Assembly: GCA_022561455.1 (NCBI GenBank)
Contig: JADFRC010000004.1
Span: forward strand, 1 to 36,323
DNA from: Chloroflexota bacterium
GTDB lineage: Bacteria > Chloroflexota > Dehalococcoidia > Lucifugimonadales > Australimonadaceae
Reading direction: 5' to 3'
Length of the DNA stretch: 36,323 bases
The notes below the pieces were generated by a model, which worked only from the letters and a program-made list of their open reading frames with translations, was not told the origin of the DNA and did no database searches. A program made the position numbers and the translations under genes. This document shows, piece after piece, positions 27,797 through 36,323 of this stretch (positions are counted from its first letter, which is position 1; each line of letters begins with the position of its first letter).

Positions 27797-29224
27797 GTGC
27801 CGCCCAACGACCTCACGCTCGCCACCGCATCGGAGCTCGCGGAGCTCGTCCGCGCGAAAAGCGTGTCGCCCGTGGAGGTCACCGCGCACTTCCTCGACCG
27901 CATCGCCGCCTACGACGGCGAGCTCAACGCCTTCATCACGGTGGCCGCCGAGGAGGCGATGACGCAGGCGCACCGCGCCGAGGAGGCGGTCATCGCGGGC
28001 GAGCCGCTGGGGGCGCTGCACGGCGTGCCCATCGGCATCAAGGACCTTGATGCGACCAAGGGACTCCGCACGACGTACGGCTCGATGCTCATGCGGGACT
28101 TCGTCCCCGACTACGACGAGATCGCGGTCGAGCGGATCCGCGCAGCGGGCGCCATCATCATCGGCAAGACGAACACGCCCGACTACGGATGGAAGGGGAC
28201 GACCGAGAACCTGCTCACGGAACCGTGCGCCAACCCCTGGGACACGACGCGGACCGCGGGCGGCTCGAGCGGCGGATCGGCATCCGCGGTCGCGGCGCAC
28301 CTCGTGCCCATCGCGAACGGGAGCGACGCCGGCGGCTCGATCCGCATCCCGTCCAGCTACTGCGGCGTCTACGGCATCAAGCCGACGTACGGACGCGTCC
28401 CGCGGCTCCTCCCGCCCGGCGCCTGGCGCCCGCTCTCGCAGGGCGGCCCGCTCGCCTCAAGCGTCCGCGACGCGGCCCTGCTGCTGTCCGTGCTCGCCGG
28501 CCCGGACCCCCGCGACCCCACGTCCATCCGCTCGGTGCCTCCGTCGTACGAAGACGCGCTGGGCGACCTCTCGCTCGGGGGGCTGCGGATCGCATGGAGC
28601 CCGGCGATGGACGACCAGCCGGTGGACCCGGAGGTCCGGGACGCCACGGCCGCAGCCGCACGCGCGTTCGAGGCGCTCGGCGCGGCGGTCGAGGAGGCGG
28701 CGCCGGACGTGACCACGAGCGATGCGGTCTGGATGTACGCGACGCTCTCTCTGACGGGCCTCGTCGCCCGTCTCGGCCCGACCATCGACGAGGGGAAGGC
28801 CGACATGATGCCCCCGCGGCTGCTCGAATGGGTGTCGGAGGCGATCACCTGGCCCGCGACCCGCCACGCCGAGGCGCTCGGCAAGCTGGAGTGGCACCGC
28901 CGGCGCTTCGACGACTTCTTCGAGTCCTACGACCTGCTGCTGCTGCCGACGATGGCGACGACGGCGTTCCCCATCGAGGGAAATCCGCGCTCGATCGACG
29001 GCCGCTCGGTGCACCCGAGCTGGGGGTTCACGCCCTTCTGCCACCACGCGAACCTGACCGGCCGGCCCGCGGCCAGCATCCCGTGCGGCTTCGACGCCGA
29101 CGGCCTGCCGATCGGGCTCCAGATCGTGGGGCAGCCCGGGGACGAGGTGAGCGTGCTGCGGGCGTCCGCCGCCTACGAGGCAGTGCACCCGTGGGCCGGG
29201 CGCCAGCCCGCCAAGTTCCCGTAG
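27797..29224 (+). CDS. amidase signature family (GatA-like amidase)
   Basis: GVPIGIKDLDAT Lys; TAGGSSGGSASAVAAHLVPIANGSDAGGSIRIPSSYCGVYGIKPTYGR. Confidence 0.95.
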   Translation: MPPNDLTLATASELAELVRAKSVSPVEVTAHFLDRIAAYDGELNAFITVAAEEAMTQAHRAEEAVIAGEPLGALHGVPIGIKDLDATKGLRTTYGSMLMRDFVPDYDEIAVERIRAAGAIIIGKTNTPDYGWKGTTENLLTEPCANPWDTTRTAGGSSGGSASAVAAHLVPIANGSDAGGSIRIPSSYCGVYGIKPTYGRVPRLLPPGAWRPLSQGGPLASSVRDAALLLSVLAGPDPRDPTSIRSVPPSYEDALGDLSLGGLRIAWSPAMDDQPVDPEVRDATAAAARAFEALGAAVEEAAPDVTTSDAVWMYATLSLTGLVARLGPTIDEGKADMMPPRLLEWVSEAITWPATRHAEALGKLEWHRRRFDDFFESYDLLLLPTMATTAFPIEGNPRSIDGRSVHPSWGFTPFCHHANLTGRPAASIPCGFDADGLPIGLQIVGQPGDEVSVLRASAAYEAVHPWAGRQPAKFP

Positions 29225-29267
29225 GAGCTTTCGCGCGGGACCTCGCACGTGAAGAGCGAAGTCGGCT

Positions 29268-29395
29268 CCCCACGACCCTTTCGACCATCCCCCCGTCCCC
29301 CTTCCTCGCCAGGAAGGGGGTGATGAAGCCGGGCACGGGGGACACCCCCGTGCCCCCGGCAGAGGGGCAGAGGCCCCTCTGCACACCCCGCCCTG
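29268..29395. repeat. GC-rich structured interspersed repeat, copy 2 (degenerate extension to about 29440)
   Basis: near-identical to 6520-6650; stems 29297-29320 and CAGAGGGGC-AGAG-GCCCCTCTG at 29360-29381. Confidence 0.85.
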
Positions 29396-29560
29396 TGCCC
29401 CGGCGAGGGGGACTCGCGCCGCTGCACGCCCCATCGGGAGTGCTTACCTCGGGTCCGGGGCTGATCCAGTGCGCGGGAAGGGGGTCGCGGCTATACCCCC
29501 CGAGCGCGGTGCTACACTGGGCCCGCAACGAGCGGCTTTTGTAGCGGAGGGAGGCTGGCT

Positions 29561-29920
29561 ATGCACCTGGACCACACCATCGTCCCTGCCAAGGACAAAG
29601 AGGCCTCGGCCCGGTTCTTCGCGCGCATCATGGGGCTGACGTACGAAGGGACGCACGGGCACTTCGCGCCGGTGCGCGTCGGCGATGGGCTGACGATGGA
29701 CTTCGACGACCGCGACACGTTCGAGTCCCACCACTACGCCTTCCACATCACGGACGCGGAGTTCGATTCGATCTTCGAGCGCGTGAAGGAAGAGGGGCTC
29801 ACGTACGGCAGCGGGCCCGGTTCCCACGAGAACATGGAGATCAACGAGCGCAGGGGTGGGCGCGGCTTCTACTTCGAGGACCCGAACGGCCACCTCTACG
29901 AGGTGCTGACGGTCTCCTAG
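29561..29920 (+). CDS. VOC (glyoxalase/bleomycin resistance) family protein
   Basis: MHLDHTIVPAKDKEASARFFARIMGL; GRGFYFEDPNGHLYEVLTVS; SD GGAGGGAGG. Confidence 0.92.
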   Translation: MHLDHTIVPAKDKEASARFFARIMGLTYEGTHGHFAPVRVGDGLTMDFDDRDTFESHHYAFHITDAEFDSIFERVKEEGLTYGSGPGSHENMEINERRGGRGFYFEDPNGHLYEVLTVS

Positions 29921-29926
29921 GCGCCG

Positions 29927-30901
29927 CTAGCGGTACTCCATGGGCCCCGCGAGCACCGGCAGCCCGGTCGGCGTCGGCTCGCCTCCCGCGGGCGCGATGT
30001 TGATGCTCACCCAGTTGACGTGGACGTCGCCCCCCGGAAAGTCCACGGGGACGAGCGCGTAGCCGCTGTGGTCGACGACGAAGACCGCGATGCTGAACGC
30101 CGTCTCGTCCGACTCCCAGACCCAAGCCTGGTAGGCCTGGGAGGATCCGAGCGGCCGCAGGAACAGCGTCATCAGGAGCTGCCCACCACCGTCCGGGTCG
30201 GCGATCAGCATGCCGCGGGCGGGCTTGGCGAAAGGCTCGGGCGTCGCCATCGCCCACATGCGCGTCAGCGACGTGCTCTCGTGCGCCACGAAGTAGGTGA
30301 GCTCCTGCTGGCTGACGAGCTTGGCCTCCATCTCGGCCGCCGTCCCCTGGAGCGTTGCCATCTCATCGATCTGGCCGTCGAGCCTGACCTGCGTCGCAGC
30401 AGCCGACGCGGTGAGCGTCGCCATCTCCGCGCGCTGGCCGTCGAGGCTGGCTTGGGTCGCCGCCGCGGAGACCGAGAGGCCCTCCATCTCGGCCTCGAGG
30501 TCGTTGACGCGGAACGACTGCGCCACGGCCAGCCCCCCGAGCCCGGCGAAGACGAGCACGGAAGCGGCGACGGCCGCCCACAGCCCGCGGAACGCCGGGC
30601 GCGGGCGCTCGCGGCGTCCTCGTTCGGTGGCGAGCCGGGCGGGGCCCTGGGCGCCCGCGGCGGCCATGATGCGGTCCCGGAGGTCGAGCGAAGGGAGCAG
30701 GACGACCTGGGACTCGGCCAGCTGCGCGAAGCCTTCCAGGTATCCGGCGAGCGCCGCGCGATAGCGTGGGCTATCGGCGAGCGCGCGTTCGACGAGCACG
30801 CGCTCGTCCGCATCGAGCGCGTTCAGCGCGTAGGCGGGGAGCAGCTCCTCGATCGAGTCTCCGGGCGAGTCTGTGGGCGGGTCTCCGGGTCGCTGGACCA
30901 T
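29927..30901 (-). CDS. anti-sigma factor, RskA-like, single TM with periplasmic coiled-coil
   Basis: ELLPAYALNALDADERVLVERAL; TM LWAAVAASVLVFAGLGGLAVA; RskA-like C-terminal domain. Confidence 0.88.
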   Translation of the reverse strand: MVQRPGDPPTDSPGDSIEELLPAYALNALDADERVLVERALADSPRYRAALAGYLEGFAQLAESQVVLLPSLDLRDRIMAAAGAQGPARLATERGRRERPRPAFRGLWAAVAASVLVFAGLGGLAVAQSFRVNDLEAEMEGLSVSAAATQASLDGQRAEMATLTASAAATQVRLDGQIDEMATLQGTAAEMEAKLVSQQELTYFVAHESTSLTRMWAMATPEPFAKPARGMLIADPDGGGQLLMTLFLRPLGSSQAYQAWVWESDETAFSIAVFVVDHSGYALVPVDFPGGDVHVNWVSINIAPAGGEPTPTGLPVLAGPMEYR

Positions 30902-31479
30902 CAGGCCTCCTCGCTGGCGGGTTGTGCCAGTATCCGCCGCAGCCGGATCAGGCCGAGACGCAGCCGCGTCTTCACCGTCCCCAGCGGGACATCCGTGCGC
31001 TCCGCTATCTCCCTCTGCGTCGCGCCTTGGAGGTACGCCATCATGACGGCCTCCCGCTGCTCTGGCGGGAGCAGCTTCAGCGCCTCGGCCGCGGCGCCGA
31101 ACATCACGGCGGACACCGCCTGGTCGGCGGTATCGCCCCGGGAGACGAGGCCGAGGCTCACGTCTTCGGGCGTCTTGTCCGCGCTCCGCAGGGAGGCCCG
31201 CCGCCGCCGCCTCAGCTCGTCCACGATCCGGTTGTGCGCGAGGTGGAGGAACCAGTGCCGGAACTCCCCCCGCGCTGGATCGAAGCGGTCCGCTCGCGTC
31301 CAGAGGGCCACGAAGACCTCTTGCGTCACGTCCTCAGCCGTGGCGTAGTCCCGCAGGATGCTGTAGGACATGCCGAAGACGGGCTTGCTGTACCGGCTGT
31401 ACAGCTCCTCCAGTGCCTCGGCGTCACCGCTAGACACGCGCGAGGTCAGGTCGGCGTCCGTCGGTGGGAAGGAGTCCAC
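30901..31479 (-). CDS. ECF RNA polymerase sigma factor (GTG start)
   Basis: DAEALEELYSRYSKPVFGMSYSILRDYATAEDVTQEVFVALWTRADRFDP; REAVMMAYLQGATQREIAERTDVPLGTVKTRLRLGLIRLR. Confidence 0.95.
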   Translation of the reverse strand: MDSFPPTDADLTSRVSSGDAEALEELYSRYSKPVFGMSYSILRDYATAEDVTQEVFVALWTRADRFDPARGEFRHWFLHLAHNRIVDELRRRRRASLRSADKTPEDVSLGLVSRGDTADQAVSAVMFGAAAEALKLLPPEQREAVMMAYLQGATQREIAERTDVPLGTVKTRLRLGLIRLRRILAQPASEEA

Positions 31480-31685
31480 AGGTGACCCTTTCGTGGCGGA
31501 CAGCGGGGCCGCACCCCTCACTTCGGATCTACGCGCGCGGCCCGGCTTCGGTTTGGGGTGCCCCTTTTTACCATGAGGCCGGTACGCCGTCCACCAGGCG
31601 GCCGGGCCCACGCTCCGGTTCGCCGCCACGACCCAAGGAGCGTAGTATCCGTGGCCGGAGGACGACGCCAGCGAGGAGGCACCCG

Positions 31686-32921
31686 ATGACGACGAAAAGC
31701 GGTCTCCAGCCCGATCCCGATCCCGCGTTCGCGGACTGGGCGCTACCCACCTTCTCGCTCGCGGAGCGGGAGCTGCGGTGGGGCCGGGTCCGCGAGCTGA
31801 TGCGGCGCGACGGCATCGACTGCATCGTTGGGCTCAACAGCACCGGGACGCACAACCGCAACCAGGCCGACGTCCGCTACCTAACGCAGATCGGGAACAA
31901 CTGCGATGAGGTCGCGGTCTGCTTCCCCATCGACGGGAAGGTCACGGCGATCACGAACCGCGGCGGCTACTGGGCCGCGGGCGACTGGATCGGCGAGACG
32001 ATGCGCTCGGGCCGCGCCTGGTCCCGCAGCCTGGCCGACTGCCTCAAGGAGGCAGGGATGGAGCGCGCGACCATCGGCGTCTCCGGTCTCACGCCCGGCC
32101 TCTACTCCGTGGTCCGCCAGCCCGACGGGTACGCCGGATACACCGCCGTCACGAACATGCGCCAAGCGCTGCCGAACGCGACGTTCGTGAGCGCCTCGGA
32201 CCTGATGGGCGAGGCGCGCTTCGTGAAGAGCGCCGAGGAGATCGAGGTCCTGCGCCACTCCACCGAGCTCGCGGAGCTTGCGTGGCGCGCGATGATCGAC
32301 ACGTCGCGGGTCGGGGTCTTCGAGCCTGAGATCATGGCGAATATGATCCAGGCCGAGATCGCGGCCGGGGGCAGCATGCCGCTGATGCTCGGCTGGTACT
32401 CCGGCCCGTTCGGTGCCGGGTACCACCGCATCGAGCAGCCGGTCCACCGCCGGATGCAGAGCGGGGACTTCCTGGCCGTGGAGATCGAGGGCCGCTGGGC
32501 CGGCTACGTGACGCAGATCGACCAGTCCATCACCTTCGGCGACGTGCCGAGCTGGGCCGCGGACGCCTATGCCGTCGCGGTCGAGTGCACGAACGACATC
32601 ATCGACGCGCTCAAGCCGGGCGCGACGTTCGGCGAGCTCCAGGCGGCGGCGCGGAAGGTCAACCGCCACGACGGCTACGAGGGAGCGATGACGCTCCACG
32701 GCCGCGGCCTCGGCGACGACGGCCCGCTCATCACGAACTCCTCGCAGCCGGCGGTCCAGGACATCCCTGTCCTCGAGGGCAACGTCTTCGTGGTCAAGCC
32801 GGGCATCCACTACAAGGGCCAGGGGGACGTCGGCCACGTGGGGGAGGCGGTCGTCGTGACGGCGACGGGTTCCGAGCGCCTCGGGGTGCGCGACTACGCC
32901 GCCTACGTGCACGTGGACTAG
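31686..32921 (+). CDS. M24 (pita-bread fold) family protein, Xaa-Pro peptidase/creatinase-like, degenerate metal site
   Basis: creatinase-type N-domain then EIEVLRHSTELAELAWRAMIDTSRVGVFEPEI...HGRGLGDDGPLI...VKPGIHY. Confidence 0.85.
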   Translation: MTTKSGLQPDPDPAFADWALPTFSLAERELRWGRVRELMRRDGIDCIVGLNSTGTHNRNQADVRYLTQIGNNCDEVAVCFPIDGKVTAITNRGGYWAAGDWIGETMRSGRAWSRSLADCLKEAGMERATIGVSGLTPGLYSVVRQPDGYAGYTAVTNMRQALPNATFVSASDLMGEARFVKSAEEIEVLRHSTELAELAWRAMIDTSRVGVFEPEIMANMIQAEIAAGGSMPLMLGWYSGPFGAGYHRIEQPVHRRMQSGDFLAVEIEGRWAGYVTQIDQSITFGDVPSWAADAYAVAVECTNDIIDALKPGATFGELQAAARKVNRHDGYEGAMTLHGRGLGDDGPLITNSSQPAVQDIPVLEGNVFVVKPGIHYKGQGDVGHVGEAVVVTATGSERLGVRDYAAYVHVD

Positions 32922-32939
32922 GCGGAGGTCCACGGCAGG

Positions 32940-34217
32940 ATGAGCGAGGAGCCGAAGGGAGAAGCCGAAAGCGAGGCGCCGGCCGCACCAGCGGCGAGCC
33001 TCTCGCGCGGAGGCTATCTCCAGCTGTTCCTGTCGCTCCACCTGCCGGCGGTCGCGATCGGCCTGGGCACCGGCATGGCCGCGCCGGTCCTGCCCGTGCT
33101 CGCCAAGTCCTTCGACGTCAGCGTCGGCGTAGCCTCGCTCGTTTTCGTGGCCACGATGGCCGGCGGGCTCTCGGCGAGCCTCCCAGCCGGTTATGCCATC
33201 GACCGCTTCGGACGCCGCAACGTCCTGCTGGCCGGACCCGTGATCGCCGCGGGCGCCGCCTTCTTGGTGGCGACGTCCGGCTCGTTCACCGAGCTGGTCG
33301 TCTACCGCTTCATCGGCGGCTGGGGACAGCAGATGTGGACGCTCAGCCGCCTGACGGTCATCGCCGACACGGGCTCCGACCGCTCGCGCGCGCGGCAGAT
33401 CACGAGCATGTTCGGCATCCAGCGCGTCGGCATGCTGTCGGGCCCGTTGGCGGGCGGGCTCCTTGCCGCCGTCTTTGGGCTGCGGGTGCCCTTCGTCGTC
33501 CAGGGCGTCGTCACCCTCCTCGCGGTGGTCCCCAGCTTCTTCGTCGTCCGCGAGACGGCGCCCGCGCGCCCCGCCGCGCGCGAGCGGGGCCACGATGCGG
33601 CGCCTGGGGAGCAGGAGGAGTACTCGTGGCGCTCGTTGCTGCGCCCGCCCATCCCCGCGCTGTTCAGCGCGCAGTACCTGGCGACGACGGCCCGCGGCGC
33701 GTCGCTCGGCGGCGGCGTCCTGTTCCTGTTCGCGGCCTACGCCTACAACAGCGGGCCCGCGGAGCTGGGGATCCTGAGCAGCGCGATGGCGGTCGTCGGC
33801 ATCCCCATCACGCTCATGGCGGGCTACTTGATGGACCGCTTCGGCCGGATGGTGACCATCGTGCCGGGGCAGGCGCTGATGGGGGCGGGCATGGTCTTCC
33901 TCGCGGTCGTCGCCATAGCCCCGCTCTCCTTCACAGGCTTCGTGATCGGCTTCGTCTGGGTCCACGTCGTCAACAGCTTGCTGTCCGGATCGATGCAGGT
34001 CCTGGGCTCCGACATCGCCCCCACCCACGCACGCGGGCGCTTCTTCGGCGCTGGGCGCATGGTGAGCCAGGCAGGCTTCATGTCCGCGCCGCTCAGCTTC
34101 GCGGTGCTGACCGGCGTCTCCGGGTTCGGCGCCGCGTTCTTCTTCCTCGCGGGCGCCGGTGGGGTATCCGCGCTGCTCCTGGCGTTCGTCGTCAAGGAGA
34201 CGCTCGCCAAGCGGTAG
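32940..34217 (+). CDS. MFS transporter
   Basis: LPVLAKSFDVSVGVASLVFVATMAGGLSASLPAGYAIDRFGRRNVL; GYLMDRFGRM. Confidence 0.92.
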   Translation: MSEEPKGEAESEAPAAPAASLSRGGYLQLFLSLHLPAVAIGLGTGMAAPVLPVLAKSFDVSVGVASLVFVATMAGGLSASLPAGYAIDRFGRRNVLLAGPVIAAGAAFLVATSGSFTELVVYRFIGGWGQQMWTLSRLTVIADTGSDRSRARQITSMFGIQRVGMLSGPLAGGLLAAVFGLRVPFVVQGVVTLLAVVPSFFVVRETAPARPAARERGHDAAPGEQEEYSWRSLLRPPIPALFSAQYLATTARGASLGGGVLFLFAAYAYNSGPAELGILSSAMAVVGIPITLMAGYLMDRFGRMVTIVPGQALMGAGMVFLAVVAIAPLSFTGFVIGFVWVHVVNSLLSGSMQVLGSDIAPTHARGRFFGAGRMVSQAGFMSAPLSFAVLTGVSGFGAAFFFLAGAGGVSALLLAFVVKETLAKR

Positions 34218-34301
34218 CGCGCCACCGAGCGTCGCGGTACCATCGCAAGGGCAGACAACCGGCCCTGACCGGCAGCCCACACGGGAGTAAGGAGCAGCAC
34301 G

Positions 34302-35300
34302 ATGGCGGAGATCGTCCTTGGCATCGCTTCGTCCCACGGCCCGCAGCTCCGGATACGGCCCGAGGCTTGGCGGGAGTACGGAGACCGCGGGCGCACGCTG
34401 GCGGAGCACTGGTACGCCGGCAAGACCTACACCTTCGAGGAGCTCGCGGAGCTGCGCGCCTCCGACCACTTCGAGCGCGAGTGCACCGACGAGAAGTTCC
34501 AGCGCCGCTTCGACGCCTGCCAGGCCGCGATCGCCCACCTCGGCGAGACGCTGCGCACGGCGGCGCCGGACGTCTGCATCATGATCGGCGACGACCAGCA
34601 CGAGGTCTTCTTCGACGAGAACATGCCGGTGTTCGCCATCTACAACGGCGAGACGGTCGACGACGCCCCGCCCTCCGGCCGAGGCCTGGGCGGTATGATC
34701 GATTCAGAGGTCGAGAACGCGCCCAAGGAGCGGATCTCGCACCCGACGGATGCCGTGCTCGCCGACCACCTCATCGGATCGCTCATCGAGGCCGGTTTCG
34801 ACGTCGCGCGCACCAGCCGCCTGCCGGATGGGCGGGACGGAGGCGTCATCGGCCATGCCTTCCACTACCTCTACCGGCGTCTGATGGGGAACCAGGTGAT
34901 CCCGCACGTCCCCATCATGGTGAACACCTACTATCCGCCCAACGTGCCCACCGCGCGGCGGAGCTACGCGCTCGGCCGGGAGCTGCGCCACGCCGTCGAG
35001 TCGTGGGACTCGGACGCCCGCGTGGCCATCATCGCCTCGGGCGGGCTCAGCCACACCGTCATCGAAGAAGACTTCGACGCCCGGGTGCTCGACGGGCTCA
35101 AGCACGACGACTTCGAGAAGCTCACCGGCTACCCGGACGTGCGCTTCCGCGGCGGCACGTCCGAGATCAAGAACTGGATCGCGCTCGGCGGCGCGATGAG
35201 CGGCGCGGGCCTTGACATGAGCGTGGTGGACTACGTGCCGTGCTACCGTACCGAGGCCGGCAACGGCTGCGCCATGGGCTTCGCCGAGTGGCTCGGCTAG
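34302..35300 (+). CDS. class III extradiol dioxygenase, LigB-like
   Basis: GIASSHGPQL, MIGDDQHEVFFDENMPVFAIYNGE, IIASGGLSHTVIEEDFD; SD AAGGAG. Confidence 0.88.
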   Translation: MAEIVLGIASSHGPQLRIRPEAWREYGDRGRTLAEHWYAGKTYTFEELAELRASDHFERECTDEKFQRRFDACQAAIAHLGETLRTAAPDVCIMIGDDQHEVFFDENMPVFAIYNGETVDDAPPSGRGLGGMIDSEVENAPKERISHPTDAVLADHLIGSLIEAGFDVARTSRLPDGRDGGVIGHAFHYLYRRLMGNQVIPHVPIMVNTYYPPNVPTARRSYALGRELRHAVESWDSDARVAIIASGGLSHTVIEEDFDARVLDGLKHDDFEKLTGYPDVRFRGGTSEIKNWIALGGAMSGAGLDMSVVDYVPCYRTEAGNGCAMGFAEWLG

Positions 35301-35344
35301 CAGACGGACTCCAGATATAGAACAGGGCAGGACAGGAGGCCCCC

Positions 35345-36323
35345 ATGCTGACGGAAGCGCAGACCGACCGGCTGACGAAGGTAGGGCCAGGCACGCCGAT
35401 GGGCGAGCTGATGCGGCGCTACTGGCAGCCCATCGCGGGCTACTCCGAGCTGTCCGCGAACCCGACCAAGGCCGTCCGCCTGCTCGGCGAGGACCTGGTG
35501 CTCTACAAGGACCGCTCGGGCACGCTCGGGCTCATCGAGGCCTCGTGCGCGCACCGGCGTGTGCACATGCTCTACGGCATCCCCGAGGACAATGGCCTGC
35601 GCTGTCCCTACCACGGCTGGCTCTACGACGAGAGCGGCCAGTGCCTGGAGATGCCGGCCGAGGCGCCGGAGAGCACCTTCCCGAGCCGCGTGCAGATCAA
35701 GGCCTACCCGGTCGAGGAGCTGGGCGGGCTCGTCTTCGCCTACCTCGGCCCGAAGCCCGTGCCGCTCGTGCCGCGCTGGGGGCCGTTCGTGAACGAGGGC
35801 GTCCGAGACATCGGCTGGGCGATCGTGGGGTGCAACTGGCTCCAGGTCCAGGAGAACTCGCTGGACCCGATGCACGGCGAGTTCCTCCACAACTACTTCG
35901 CCAACTACGTGCTGGAGCGCCAGGGTCTGCTCGAGGACCGCGGCGTTATCACGCACGGCAAGTCGTACAAGGCTGCGCCGGGGCTCAAGGACAACTGGCG
36001 CGGCGGGGCCACGATGCGGCACCACACCAAGGTCAGCTTCTCGAAGTTCGAGCACGGCATCCTCAAGCACCGGCTCTACGCAGACGAGACGGAGGAGAAC
36101 TCGCCGGGCTGGAACATCGGCCACCCCATCCTCATCCCGAACTACGAGCACGGCACGGGGGGCGGCGGCTTCCAGATCCGCGTGCCGATCGACGACACGC
36201 ATACCTACTACGTCTACTACAACATCCGGCCCGCCCACCCCGGCGAGGACGCGCACCAGAAGCCGGAGGACATCCCCGTCTACCGCACGCCCATGCCAGG
36301 CGTGGACGAGAACGGCATCCCGC
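35345..36323 (+). CDS. Rieske [2Fe-2S] aromatic ring-hydroxylating oxygenase alpha subunit, 3' truncated by window; not in ORF track
   Basis: CAHRRVHMLYGIPEDNGLRCPYHGWLYDESGQCLEMP Rieske; ENSLDPMHGEFLHNYF mononuclear Fe motif. Confidence 0.93.
   Translation, partial: MLTEAQTDRLTKVGPGTPMGELMRRYWQPIAGYSELSANPTKAVRLLGEDLVLYKDRSGTLGLIEASCAHRRVHMLYGIPEDNGLRCPYHGWLYDESGQCLEMPAEAPESTFPSRVQIKAYPVEELGGLVFAYLGPKPVPLVPRWGPFVNEGVRDIGWAIVGCNWLQVQENSLDPMHGEFLHNYFANYVLERQGLLEDRGVITHGKSYKAAPGLKDNWRGGATMRHHTKVSFSKFEHGILKHRLYADETEENSPGWNIGHPILIPNYEHGTGGGGFQIRVPIDDTHTYYVYYNIRPAHPGEDAHQKPEDIPVYRTPMPGVDENGIP

Noticed and set aside
31881-34601. 906-aa minus-strand ORF and the 876-aa + ORF at 32585-35215
   Set aside because: Shadow frames of the M24, MFS and LigB genes; compositionally aberrant with no recognisable motifs.

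Overview
High-GC bacterial chromosomal window, most likely from a Chloroflexota/Dehalococcoidia (SAR202-like) genome. The taxon is an inference from gene content only. It holds about 32 intact genes plus three apparent gene remnants. Core modules: split TPP-dependent (ComDE-like) decarboxylase; glnA; cyclophilin lipoprotein; a three-gene flavoprotein / FeS / HdrB-like (CCG) redox module (6853-10402); LLM oxidoreductase; amidohydrolase; YvcK; pentose-phosphate operon rpiB-tal-gnd-pgl followed by glmS; lgt; dcd; DadA-like oxidase; amidase; ECF sigma/anti-sigma pair; and an aromatic-catabolism-like block (M24 fold protein, MFS, LigB-type dioxygenase, Rieske oxygenase running off the end). Most interesting: (1) the Sdh/Tfr-like module, whose flavoprotein has Tyr where the covalent-FAD His normally sits and lacks the conserved substrate Arg, with matching oddities in the other two subunits, suggesting a non-canonical oxidoreductase of unknown substrate; (2) a 50-bp dumbbell repeat whose two ends supply the stop codons of two convergent genes; (3) an M24 'peptidase' with degraded metal ligands; (4) a 47-aa zinc-ribbon gene absent from the ORF track; (5) truncated remnants resembling archaellin, scramblase-like and CpsB/YwqE genes. 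No tRNA, rRNA, CRISPR or transposase was seen. All homology calls are from motif recognition by eye; no searches were run.
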